From NCBI RefSeq assembly GCF_025567385.1, contig NZ_JAOQJU010000004.1:1-64000 (forward strand): a DNA stretch of 64,000 nucleotides, given 5' to 3'. A program made the translations under genes and the position numbers. How positions within the stretch are numbered: position 1 is the stretch's first letter; every line of letters starts with the position of its first letter. The DNA comes from Claveliimonas acetigenes (lineage in GTDB: Bacteria; Bacillota; Clostridia; Lachnospirales; Lachnospiraceae). Shown here one piece after another: positions 55,282 to 63,525 of this stretch. The notes under the pieces are model-generated. The model had not been told where the DNA came from. It ran no database searches and saw only the letters and a program-made list of their open reading frames with translations.

Positions 55282-56711
55282 ACTTATCTGTACTTAGCGG
55301 AGTATCCCATGAAGGGATGCTCCAGCTCAAAAGCTATGTAGATATGACCGGCTCAGACCCGCAGCATCAGTCCTACGATTATGAGTGCTTGTTTCCTGAA
55401 ACTTGTAACCCACGAGAAATTTGCCTGAGCTTTATTAAGTTGGCTGATAAATATATCTTTCGAGTAAATCCCCACTTTAGATACGACGGCAGCAATTCCG
55501 TTATGGGGATACTCGCAGATACTGGCGCAGTCTCTTTTTCTTCCTGGCAGGACGCCGAACATGCTCTCCGGAACTTATCCGAAGAAGGCATAAAACCTAC
55601 AACCAGTAATGCCACTCCCGATACTTTGACCAACTGGGATGAAATATCTGTGCCGGAGGCGTCAGAGTCAAAGACACCGAGCTTTGAGCATTTAAAAGAA
55701 CGTCTGCAAAAGATGGTTATAGGTCAAGATGATTCCACCGAAGCTATCGCCTATGTAGTCGCACAGCACCTTGCCAAGAAGAATCCCACAAAGCCTGTCT
55801 CCATCCTGGCATCCGGGCCACCAGGTGTCGGTAAATCTGAAACTGCAAAAGCGCTGGCGAAGATTCTCTCCCAAGACTGCGGGCAGGAATATGCCGTGTC
55901 ATGGACAGATCTCAATAACTTTACCGAAGCTTTTTCGGTCTACCGTCTGATTGGTGCTCCTGCCGGATATGTCGGTTACGAGGACGAAGCTGTTTTTGAA
56001 GTGGTCGAGAGGAATCCCTACACGATATTTATCTTCGATGAGCTGGATAAGGCGCATCCCGAGGTGTTAAAAACCTTTATGGCCATTTTGGACGAAGGCC
56101 GTTGCGCATCCCGAAAAGCACTCAGCGATGGTTCAAGGGAGTTCGACTTTAAACATTGCATTTTCTTCTTTACTTCCAATTATGATCTCAGCTCCAGTCA
56201 GCCCGCTAAACGTAGGATTGGCTTTACTGTATCGGATGACGTTGAGGATATTCATCTGGAGGAAAATGAAGTAAGTGTTAGCTACCGGGATGAACAGGCA
56301 TCTTCTATATCAGACGAATCCTTGCCTATGCGTATCTATCGGGAGAATGAGGCGGCACGAAAAGCATTTGTTGGCGTAGGGGTACTTAGAGAGATTGCCT
56401 CCAGATTTCAGTGCTTTGTTAATTTTAAGCCCCTTTCCGCCAAGGCAAAAACGCGTATTCTGGCAAAACAGATCATTGAGATGGGCTTCGAGTATTCTCA
56501 CGCCATCTCCTACGTTTCGCCTGGCATCATGCAAGGCCTTATTGATGCAGCTATGTCTGGAGATAGCCTGACGGTGCGTTCCTTTAAGTCGGTTATTGAA
56601 GGTTACTTAGCTCCTGTATTCGCAAGAGCAGAAGTCGTAGAAAACCGAACCTATCGGCTGGAGGGTACTCTGGAAGAACCGCAGATGATTGCTGAAAATC
56701 GCGCGAGATAA
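55269..56711 (+). CDS. Clp-like AAA+ ATPase
   Basis: 480 residues from ATG 55269 (GGAGG spaced 8 nt). An N-terminal domain of about 140 residues is unrecognised. One ClpA/B-type AAA+ module follows: Walker A GPPGVGKSETAKA near 183, pore-like GAPAGYVGYEDE, Walker B IFIFDELDKAHPEV near 255, sensor FFTSNYDL and an arginine finger in REIASRF near 373. Possibly unfolds or remodels targets marked by the E1 protein. No peptidase partner is adjacent. Confidence 0.85.
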   Translation: MERINLSVLSGVSHEGMLQLKSYVDMTGSDPQHQSYDYECLFPETCNPREICLSFIKLADKYIFRVNPHFRYDGSNSVMGILADTGAVSFSSWQDAEHALRNLSEEGIKPTTSNATPDTLTNWDEISVPEASESKTPSFEHLKERLQKMVIGQDDSTEAIAYVVAQHLAKKNPTKPVSILASGPPGVGKSETAKALAKILSQDCGQEYAVSWTDLNNFTEAFSVYRLIGAPAGYVGYEDEAVFEVVERNPYTIFIFDELDKAHPEVLKTFMAILDEGRCASRKALSDGSREFDFKHCIFFFTSNYDLSSSQPAKRRIGFTVSDDVEDIHLEENEVSVSYRDEQASSISDESLPMRIYRENEAARKAFVGVGVLREIASRFQCFVNFKPLSAKAKTRILAKQIIEMGFEYSHAISYVSPGIMQGLIDAAMSGDSLTVRSFKSVIEGYLAPVFARAEVVENRTYRLEGTLEEPQMIAENRAR

Positions 56712-56833
56712 TACCGTAGAACAACATATTTCAAGCACTTGCGCAAATATTACAACATCGTTTTTTATATACCACAAAATGCATTTTCACCTCTGTTAGC
56801 GGGTGTCGCATCGTTGCGAAAGTGAAAACAAAA

Positions 56834-56849
56834 TTGACTTTTTGTCAAC
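56834..56849. promoter_or_regulatory. Inverted GTCAAC pair, probable operator
   Basis: TTGAC and GTCAAC face each other 5 nt apart, and the TTGACT could be a -35 box. The same hexamer is phased at 53063-53103, so one regulator may control both operons. The rest of 56712-56951 holds no gene. Confidence 0.45.
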
Positions 56850-56910
56850 CTACTTTTGTGGTTTACTCACTGCAAAGGCCGACAAAGCCTGGCACATTAA
56901 CAAATCGATT

Positions 56911-56931
56911 GGGCGGTCGCTGTGGCCGCCC
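56911..56931 (+). promoter_or_regulatory. Hairpin at the ribosome site of the MT-A70 gene
   Basis: GGGCGG/CCGCCC stem directly upstream of GGAAAGGAG; may modulate translation. Confidence 0.4.
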
Positions 56932-56951
56932 GGAAAGGAGAACAAACTATC

Positions 56952-57515
56952 ATGCCTACGAAAAAATATTCCACCATCCTTGCCGATCCGCCTTGGAGTA
57001 TTAATCAAAAAGGGAAGCGAGGAGCTGTCATGCATTATCAACTCATGTCTTTAGAAGATATTAAAAATATGCCCGTCGCCGATCTAGCGGAAGAAAATGC
57101 ACATCTATGGCTGTGGATTCCAAACGGATTGCTCCAAGAGGGATTAGACGTCATGAAAGCCTGGGGGTTTACATATCGAGACCCCTTTGTCTGGATTAAG
57201 CCTCGTCTCGGGTTAGGAAATTATCTGAGAAATGCAAGTGAGACGATTCTGTTCGGAACACGCGGTAAAGCGCCTGTGAAGTTTAAAGCTCAGCCAAACT
57301 GGCTCTTTGCACCACTTCAGGATCATTCCCATAAGCCGGAGGAAATGTACCCCATTATTGAGCGCGTATCTCCCGGCCCGTATTTGGAACTGTTTGCCAG
57401 AAGACCACAGCCAAACTGGGATGCATGGGGCAACGAAATTGCATCCGATGTTATGATTCCCGGCTACCCCGTACCGGAATACAGCGATAAAGCAAAAGAA
57501 CGTGAGGAGGTCTGA
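56952..57515 (+). CDS. MT-A70 family DNA N6-adenine methyltransferase
   Basis: 187 residues from ATG 56952 (AAAGGAG). Catalytic DPPW in ILADPPWSINQ, then HLWLWIPNGLL, PFVWIKPRLGLGN and ETILFGTRGK. MT-A70 enzymes methylate adenine; here probably to protect transferring DNA from restriction. First gene of the transfer operon. Confidence 0.9.
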   Translation: MPTKKYSTILADPPWSINQKGKRGAVMHYQLMSLEDIKNMPVADLAEENAHLWLWIPNGLLQEGLDVMKAWGFTYRDPFVWIKPRLGLGNYLRNASETILFGTRGKAPVKFKAQPNWLFAPLQDHSHKPEEMYPIIERVSPGPYLELFARRPQPNWDAWGNEIASDVMIPGYPVPEYSDKAKEREEV

Positions 57516-57521
57516 TCATGT

Positions 57522-57716
57522 ATGAATTCACCAGAAAGCCTTATTGCCAGAATTCTCAAATGGGCATTTGCCCTCTTCATTGCTGCGATTGTACTCCGCT
57601 GGACTGTATGTATCATCATGGAAATCTGGTGGGTACTCGTACTCCTCGCCGCCATTGGCATTGGAATTTATGTTGCTTTTCGTGTCTGGAAGAGCCGTCA
57701 TGGAGGACAATGGTAA
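57522..57716 (+). CDS. Small membrane protein of the transfer operon
   Basis: 64 residues with two hydrophobic segments (WAFALFIAAIVLRWTVCII, IWWVLVLLAAIGIGIYVAF) and a basic tail. A second frame from ATG 57518 to 57736 has better ribosome spacing and overlaps the next start by ATGA, but encodes a Cys/His-rich sequence that does not look like a protein. I favour the hydrophobic frame. Confidence 0.6.
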   Translation: MNSPESLIARILKWAFALFIAAIVLRWTVCIIMEIWWVLVLLAAIGIGIYVAFRVWKSRHGGQW

Positions 57717-57732
57717 GAAAGGAGGGCGAGCT

Positions 57733-59889
57733 ATGACCAGGCATCAAATAGAAACCATATGCTGGAAAGAGTTCGTCTGGCGGCGCTCATTCAAACTGGA
57801 ACAGGTTCATGAGATGCTGGCACACCTGGCTACCGTATCCTCCCGTGGAGCAATCATCTGGGAAATCCGTGCAAGAGATGGATTTGTTAGGCATCTTCTT
57901 GGAACGGACTCGGCAAGTATCCGCAAAATCACCGAAGCGCTCCAAGTACATGGAGAGATTGAATTCTATCCGGTTGACGAACATAACCGCAAGGCAGTTG
58001 ATACGGTAAGGCAAATAAAAGTATCTCATCCGAGCTTATCGCTTCGTACAGATATCACGGAATCTACGATTCGAGCAGGGCTGGCGGCTATGGCTGCCAC
58101 AGCCCGTGGCGAAGAAGCGGTTTTACAGATCATTCTCGGCGCGGCTTATCCACCGAGCACAATTCCGAAGAACCTTCCCGATCCAAATGCCGGATGGCTA
58201 CAGGCAGTGCTTGGAAATGTATCTCAGGCCTCCACCGAAACTCGAAAATCCATCAAGGAGAAAGCAGAGCAACATACCTTTCAAGCTATTGTTCGCATCG
58301 GCGTTTCTGGTGCAAGTGCAAAATATCGTATTAACTGCGTCCTGAGCGCATTACGCACTCTGGAAGCGGCTGGCGTCAGAATCTATGATGAATTTGATAA
58401 ACCCGCGAAGCTGAACATTGCCCATGTACCATGGCACTTTCCGCTGAGGTTATCCGTTAAAGAACTTGCGGGATTTCTAATGCTACCATCTGGCGATGAG
58501 GAACTACCAGGAATGTCTGGCGTCCATCCTCGAGCAATGTACCCACCGACGTGGTATAGGGAACCGACAAACCGGTTTAATGACCGTTCGTTTGGAACAA
58601 CCTTAAACCCAGCAAACAGTCAGAAGCTCAGTATCTCTCCGGACGATAGTTTAAGGCCGACAATCATCCTAGGTCCTACCGGCGCCGGCAAGACTACTGT
58701 GATGCAGGCCATGATTCTCGCGGATGTCAATGCTGGGCGCAGCGTGTTAGTGATTGACCCGAAGGCAGATCTGGTTACGAGCATCCTCGAACGTGTACCG
58801 GCCTCAAGAGCAGACGATGTGGTCGTAATTGACCCTTCCGACGATAACCCTGTAGGTTTCAATCCCTTAGCTTTGCCGGGTAACCCCACCCTCATAGCCG
58901 ATGCGATCCTGGCAGTCTTTAAGGAGATCTTTTCGGATAGCTGGGGCGTTCGAAGCCAGGATGTGCTGAGCGCGGCACTATTAACCTTGGTTGAGACGGA
59001 CGGCGCATCACTGCTCTGGCTGCCACCGCTTCTGACAGATGAGAACTTCCGTCATAAGATCACAAAGGACGTCAAAGATAAGATTACGCTCAAACCGTTT
59101 TGGAGCACCTTTGATAACCTCCGTCCCGCTGAGCGTGAACAATGGGTTGCACCTGTGCTTAACAAAATGCGCCAGTTCCTGTTTCGACCGGGACTACGAG
59201 GCATCTTAGGACAGAGCCATCCCAAGTTTCAGCTAACAGATTTGTTCTCCCAACGTAAGATTGTCCTTGTCCCCTTGAATCGCGGCACAGTGGGCGCAGA
59301 AAGCGCCAGACTGCTGGGCAGCCTAGTGGTAGGCCTTACCTGGACGTTAGCCCTTTCTCGGGCGAACGTCGCGCCGGAACGCCGCCATTTGGTATCCCTG
59401 TATATCGATGAGCTGCAAGATTACCTGACCTTGCCTACGGATTTATCCGATGCTTTAGCACAGGCCAGAGGTCTGGGCGTGGGAATTACAATGGCGCATC
59501 AATATCGCGCACAGCTCCCCTATGAGATTCGTGCCGGTATTGATGCCAATGCAAGGAACAAAATCATCTTCGGGCTTAATGCCAGCGATGCCAGAGAAAT
59601 TGCCACGATGGCTCCTGGATTGGAAGCGTTGGATTTCATGCTCTTGCCAAGATATCAAATCTATACAAATTTTATGTCGGGTGGTAGACAGACTGGCTGG
59701 ATACAGGGCAAGACAATCCCCGCTCCACCGGCACTCCATACTGCGGCAGAAATTAAGGCACGAAGTCAAACTCGCTATGGTCGATCCAGTGGTGAGGTTG
59801 AGGCAGAATATCTCAAACTATTTGAGGAAGCCCCGAGCCTGATCGGTCCAGATCTTGATGATTCTGTCATCGGTCGGAGGAAAATATGA
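57733..59889 (+). CDS. Conjugative coupling ATPase (VirD4/TraG-like)
   Basis: 718 residues from ATG 57733 (AAAGGAGGG). A 320-residue N-terminal part is followed by a motor domain: Walker A GPTGAGKTTVMQA near 315, VLVIDPKADLV, Walker B SLYIDELQDYL near 557, and MAHQYRAQLP. No strong membrane helices at the N-terminus, unlike VirD4; the small preceding membrane protein could supply the anchor. Connects the relaxosome to the channel. Overlaps the next gene by 4 nt. Confidence 0.85.
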   Translation: MTRHQIETICWKEFVWRRSFKLEQVHEMLAHLATVSSRGAIIWEIRARDGFVRHLLGTDSASIRKITEALQVHGEIEFYPVDEHNRKAVDTVRQIKVSHPSLSLRTDITESTIRAGLAAMAATARGEEAVLQIILGAAYPPSTIPKNLPDPNAGWLQAVLGNVSQASTETRKSIKEKAEQHTFQAIVRIGVSGASAKYRINCVLSALRTLEAAGVRIYDEFDKPAKLNIAHVPWHFPLRLSVKELAGFLMLPSGDEELPGMSGVHPRAMYPPTWYREPTNRFNDRSFGTTLNPANSQKLSISPDDSLRPTIILGPTGAGKTTVMQAMILADVNAGRSVLVIDPKADLVTSILERVPASRADDVVVIDPSDDNPVGFNPLALPGNPTLIADAILAVFKEIFSDSWGVRSQDVLSAALLTLVETDGASLLWLPPLLTDENFRHKITKDVKDKITLKPFWSTFDNLRPAEREQWVAPVLNKMRQFLFRPGLRGILGQSHPKFQLTDLFSQRKIVLVPLNRGTVGAESARLLGSLVVGLTWTLALSRANVAPERRHLVSLYIDELQDYLTLPTDLSDALAQARGLGVGITMAHQYRAQLPYEIRAGIDANARNKIIFGLNASDAREIATMAPGLEALDFMLLPRYQIYTNFMSGGRQTGWIQGKTIPAPPALHTAAEIKARSQTRYGRSSGEVEAEYLKLFEEAPSLIGPDLDDSVIGRRKI

Positions 59890-60851
59890 AGACGAACCGC
59901 CCGACCTTTCGCAGCGATGAATATGCCGATGATTCTCCCGACATATCGGCACAAAAACCGTTTAAGGGAAGCGACCCCTACCGCCATGTAGCGGTAGCCT
60001 ATTCCCCCGGCGAGGAGGTGATCCCCATAGGAGTCAGAGTCGGAAGAAACCAACTGGAAAAATACAACGAGGAGCTATCAACACGCGACCGAGAGATTCT
60101 TGCATCTCTAAAAAAGTGCAAGTTTCTGCTTACCGGGCAGATCCAGCGTCTACATATAATCAATGCATCTACGCAGAAGGCTGCTAGGCGAGCCGCCGCC
60201 AGAGAGCTTCGTAAGCTGAAAGACTACGGTCTGGTTGCTACTTTAGAACGCCGGATTGGAGGAAGCCGTGCAGGTTCAGGGAGCCTCATCTGGCATCTAA
60301 CCGAGGCCGGAGAACGGTTCTTAGTCATGGATAATCCGGAGCAATATACACGAAGGCGCTATCTCGAACCTTCTAGAATGTTTTTGAAACATTCTTTGGC
60401 TATCTCAGAATGCTATGTTCAGCTTGTAGAAATCTGTCGCAGAACTCCGGGACTGACATTACTTACCGCAGACTGGGAACCGGATTGCTGGCGACCATAT
60501 ACCCAGCACGGCAAAATCGTCTCATTAAAGCCAGATCTGTTCGTAGCCACGAAAAGCGATGGCTACGAGGACAGGTGGTTTATTGAGATTGATTTAAGCA
60601 CGGAATCGCCATCTACTGTTATCGGCAAATGTGACCGCTATCGCGATTACTACCGCTCCGGGTTGGAGCAAAAGCAATTCGGCGTATTCCCGGTGGTTGT
60701 GTGGTTGGTGCTGGATGCAGGGCGCAAAGAACGGCTCCGCACAGCTATTCAAGAAGCGTATCCGAAAGGTGGCAAACTATTCATTGTCATTACGGCAGAT
60801 GAATTTGAACGCCTGATCCGGCAAGGCTTTGACGCAAAAGATCTCTGCTAG
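59886..60851 (+). CDS. Replication-relaxation family protein
   Basis: 321 residues. A winged-helix N-terminal half (STRDREILASLKKCKFLLTG, RELRKLKDYGLVATLERRIG) and a C-terminal part with LKPDLFVA and WFIEIDLSTES, resembling a nuclease-like fold. This family (replication-relaxation) accompanies coupling ATPases in Gram-positive ICEs and is thought to act as or with the relaxase/replication initiator. ATGA overlap with the ATPase gene. Confidence 0.82.
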   Translation: MKTNRPTFRSDEYADDSPDISAQKPFKGSDPYRHVAVAYSPGEEVIPIGVRVGRNQLEKYNEELSTRDREILASLKKCKFLLTGQIQRLHIINASTQKAARRAAARELRKLKDYGLVATLERRIGGSRAGSGSLIWHLTEAGERFLVMDNPEQYTRRRYLEPSRMFLKHSLAISECYVQLVEICRRTPGLTLLTADWEPDCWRPYTQHGKIVSLKPDLFVATKSDGYEDRWFIEIDLSTESPSTVIGKCDRYRDYYRSGLEQKQFGVFPVVVWLVLDAGRKERLRTAIQEAYPKGGKLFIVITADEFERLIRQGFDAKDLC

Positions 60852-60875
60852 TGGTTATCCTCTGGCAGAGATGTC

Positions 60876-60900
60876 AAAGGCCTGCGGCATGCAAGTCGAG
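60876..60900 (+). repeat. 25-bp intergenic motif, copy A
   Basis: AAAGGCCTGCGGCATGCAAG then TCGAG. Three more copies follow, alternating in strand. Confidence 0.7.
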
Positions 60901-60964
60901 GCATCGATGCTGAGGCGAAAAAGGCCCGATGACTGTTTTTACTAAATTTAACGAAAGGAATTAC

Positions 60965-61231
60965 ATGATACAAAGACCAAGCCAAGAAGAGATTGAAAAA
61001 GGCTTAGCGGAATTTAAGGGCGACTACAAAAGACTGCTCCGAAACATCACGAATTGTTTGGAGTTTGATTATAAGGCAATCTGTTCGCTCAGAACGCTCT
61101 TAGCTGATTCTAAGGAAGATATCGCTGAAATCAAAAGAACCATCCGTCCATATGTCGTAGATCTCATCTATGTCTTGATTCTCGATGAAAAAGATCTGAA
61201 TAGCGGCGAATACGGGGTGGATGAAGAATGA
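60965..61231 (+). CDS. Small ICE protein
   Basis: 88 residues from ATG 60965 (GAAAGGAAT). Helical and acidic; EEIEKGLAEFKGDYKRLLRN. Overlaps the next start by ATGA. Unrecognised. Confidence 0.6.
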   Translation: MIQRPSQEEIEKGLAEFKGDYKRLLRNITNCLEFDYKAICSLRTLLADSKEDIAEIKRTIRPYVVDLIYVLILDEKDLNSGEYGVDEE

Positions 61232-61416
61232 CGCGAAAAACTCTCACCGAAGAAGAAATTAAAAGCAAATACAACTCTATTTCAGAATGCCTTGCCATCT
61301 GCTACATCCAATCCAAGAGAATATTGGAAGATGCAGAAATACTCAATATGGATACGAAGCCCATCAAAGACGACTTAGCCTGTTTCACTCAAGAATTCAT
61401 GCAGCTTTGTATGTAG
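61228..61416 (+). CDS. Small ICE protein
   Basis: 62 residues, helical, with NSISECLAICYIQSKRILED. Translationally coupled to the preceding gene. Unrecognised. Confidence 0.55.
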   Translation: MTRKTLTEEEIKSKYNSISECLAICYIQSKRILEDAEILNMDTKPIKDDLACFTQEFMQLCM

Positions 61417-61487
61417 CAAGCACCTTTTAAAACAAACACAGCAAAAACAAAACATTAGAGCCTTTTGTAGTCTATGCAAAAGATGTT

Positions 61488-61512
61488 CTCGGCTTGCATA
61501 CCCCAGGCCTTT
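61488..61512 (-). repeat. 25-bp intergenic motif, copy B
   Basis: CTCGGCTTGCATACCCCAGG then CCTTT, the complement of copy A. Confidence 0.7.
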
Positions 61513-61623
61513 GGCAAAAATGCAATTGCTTGGAATTAAAACGGATTAGTCGGCGTTTCCGGCTAAGCACCTTATACACCCCCAAAACAGACTAGCTCAT
61601 AGTAGAACATTCTTAAAGTCGCC

Positions 61624-61648
61624 GGAGGCCTGAAGCGTGCAAGTCGGG
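61624..61648 (+). repeat. 25-bp intergenic motif, copy C
   Basis: GGAGGCCTGAAGCGTGCAAG then TCGGG. 61417-61712 otherwise holds no gene. Confidence 0.7.
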
Positions 61649-61712
61649 CAAACATAATCAATAAACGAAAATCTATCTATTTTAGACTATTAACTTTAAC
61701 GAAAGGATCAGC

Positions 61713-61943
61713 ATGGATTACCACACACTCGTCAGTTTATATGACGAACACCGCGACGCCGTCAGCGAGCTGGAGAATGCTTGCGAACGATTTAACCAAG
61801 CAGTTATCGATATGCATAGCTACAACATCTCGCTAATCGGCACGGCGGAGCAGCTCCGGGAATTTATAGATAAACTGGAGCGTTGTTATAAAAGCATTAT
61901 CGAATTTCAGGACAATAAAGATAAGGAGTCGAAAATAAAATAA
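61713..61943 (+). CDS. Small helical ICE protein
   Basis: 76 residues, GAAAGGATC before ATG. Coiled-coil-like (RDAVSELENACERFNQAVID). Unrecognised. Confidence 0.55.
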   Translation: MDYHTLVSLYDEHRDAVSELENACERFNQAVIDMHSYNISLIGTAEQLREFIDKLERCYKSIIEFQDNKDKESKIK

Positions 61944-61969
61944 GGTTTTTGTGAATTGAGGCGTTTGTC

Positions 61970-61994
61970 TCCGGCTTGCATACTTCAGGCCTTC
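61970..61994 (-). repeat. 25-bp intergenic motif, copy D
   Basis: TCCGGCTTGCATACTTCAGG then CCTTC; GGCTT and AGGCC can pair as a small hairpin. Confidence 0.7.
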
Positions 61995-62025
61995 GGAAAT
62001 AACAACACATTAATAAAGGAAATTT

Positions 62026-62279
62026 ATGAATCACACATTACATTTTAACTTTGAGGAAAACGGTATGTCGTAGCAATTACGGCATTAAGAGGAGATAGCT
62101 CAGGTCGTTTGGTTATCTATTCTTGCCGCTTTCCAAAGAATAAACGACAGTACATTAAAGGTATATAGCCACGCCGAAAGGAGGTTAAGATTCGTGGATA
62201 TATCATTCTCGCAAATCCGAAATCACATCGGACGCACCTTAACATCGTAGTCTCAGACCATTCTGAGAAAACACTGTAA
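62026..62279 (+). pseudogene. Small ICE gene broken by a frameshift and a TAG
   Basis: ATG 62026 (AAAGGA upstream) reads NHTLHFNFEENG, then a one-base shift near 62068 continues VVAITALRGDSSGRLVIYSC and RFPKNKRQYIKGI, followed by an in-frame TAG, then IRGYIILANPKSHRTHLNIV to TAA 62277. Two defects in a short gene suggest decay. Confidence 0.6.
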
Positions 62280-62331
62280 CCTGCAGGAATAACTGCACAA
62301 ATCCAATTCTTTGAGATAGGAGGACATGACA

Positions 62332-62541
62332 ATGATGACACAGATCATTAAGGAACAGATTTTGGCTGTCCGGGATACCGGAGAAACCAACATGTTTGAC
62401 GTAAACGCCGTTCAGTATATCGCTAACCGCGAAGGATACTATGAATTGGTCGTTTACCTGATGGATAACCGTAAAGAGTACTGCAACTTCATCATGACAG
62501 GCACCGCGCCGGGGCTTGAAAATGATGATAGTGAAATGTAA
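62332..62541 (+). CDS. DUF5049-like protein
   Basis: 69 residues; ATG 62332 is 8 nt after AGGAGG (62326 and 62335 are alternatives). EQILAVRDTGETNMFDVNAV and YIANREGYYELVVYLMDN match a small family of Firmicute ICEs that I recall as DUF5049. Function unknown. Confidence 0.65.
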   Translation: MMTQIIKEQILAVRDTGETNMFDVNAVQYIANREGYYELVVYLMDNRKEYCNFIMTGTAPGLENDDSEM

Positions 62542-62570
62542 CCAGAAACCGTAGAGAGGGGGATATTTCT

Positions 62571-63230
62571 ATGACGTTAGACTTTAACGATGATAGAACC
62601 TACACCAAAGACGTAGCTCTCAAAAATGTCAGATACGCACTATTTGATCCAAAAAAATTGCGAGACGATGTAGTCTCTGCTGAATTTCTGGATATGGTAG
62701 CTGCATTCGTTTTAATGGATCATTTCGATCCAAACAGACCGAGATACAAGATTATCGACGCAGTAGATATGGTCTCATTGGATATCAAGCTCAATGAAAT
62801 CATGGACGCTGCCAATGAGAATTGCAAAAAAGTCGGATATCGCATTATGCCTATGGAGGATGCCATATCCGAGATTACCGGAATAGCGATTCCGAGCGAT
62901 GCTCCCTATCCGATGTATGTCGGAACAAATCCGGAACGCATACTCGGAGCTTCCATTCTGATGTATGAGACATATCTTGAAGATCTTGCGGCACAAATAG
63001 AGGATGACCTCTGCATCGCACCGTCAAGCATTCATGAGGTTCTCATCTTTCCACTTTCTCTCGTACAACCCTCAAAAATCATTGAAATTGTACGGGATGT
63101 GAATCGGACTGTTGTATTGCCGCAAGAGAAGCTCAGCGATAGTGTATATATTTATCGCCGAGGCACTCATGCTATCTCGCAGGCCACGCTGAAGAATCCT
63201 GATGATTCCACTTGCGAACAAAATGATTAA
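62571..63230 (+). CDS. DUF5688-like ICE protein
   Basis: 219 residues. NPERILGASILMYETYLEDL, SSIHEVLIFPLSLVQ and a late LSDSVYIYRRG resemble a family I recall as DUF5688, common in Lachnospiraceae conjugative elements. No known function. 29 nt after the previous gene. Confidence 0.65.
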   Translation: MTLDFNDDRTYTKDVALKNVRYALFDPKKLRDDVVSAEFLDMVAAFVLMDHFDPNRPRYKIIDAVDMVSLDIKLNEIMDAANENCKKVGYRIMPMEDAISEITGIAIPSDAPYPMYVGTNPERILGASILMYETYLEDLAAQIEDDLCIAPSSIHEVLIFPLSLVQPSKIIEIVRDVNRTVVLPQEKLSDSVYIYRRGTHAISQATLKNPDDSTCEQND

Positions 63231-63262
63231 GAGTGATGAATGTATAAAAGGAGGAATTGAGT

Positions 63263-63511
63263 ATGTGGCAAGAAGGATCTATTGGCATTCCGGTAGACAA
63301 AGCAACCGGAAAAAGTTACATAACGATTCATTACGCCTTAAAGGTATATGATGAACCGAGCGAATTCGGCATCAACCATGGCAAGATTTCAAAACTGGAA
63401 TTAAGGCAAGATGGCGAGATTGTTGCTAATTACGATCGTGGCTGGGATATTTGTCCGACCACTAAGGAAGCTGAACTTGCTCTTTATATCTTGTTAAACC
63501 GACACAATTAA
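63263..63511 (+). CDS. Hypothetical ICE protein
   Basis: 82 residues from ATG 63263 (AGGAGG spaced 8). Strand-rich: SYITIHYALKVYDEPSEFGI and KISKLELRQDGEIVANYDRG. Unrecognised. Confidence 0.55.
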   Translation: MWQEGSIGIPVDKATGKSYITIHYALKVYDEPSEFGINHGKISKLELRQDGEIVANYDRGWDICPTTKEAELALYILLNRHN

Positions 63512-63525
63512 AGGAGGTCTCTATT

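Noticed and set aside
57518..57736. Cys/His-rich 72-residue protein as the main gene here
   Set aside because: Composition is unlike a protein; the overlapping hydrophobic frame is better.
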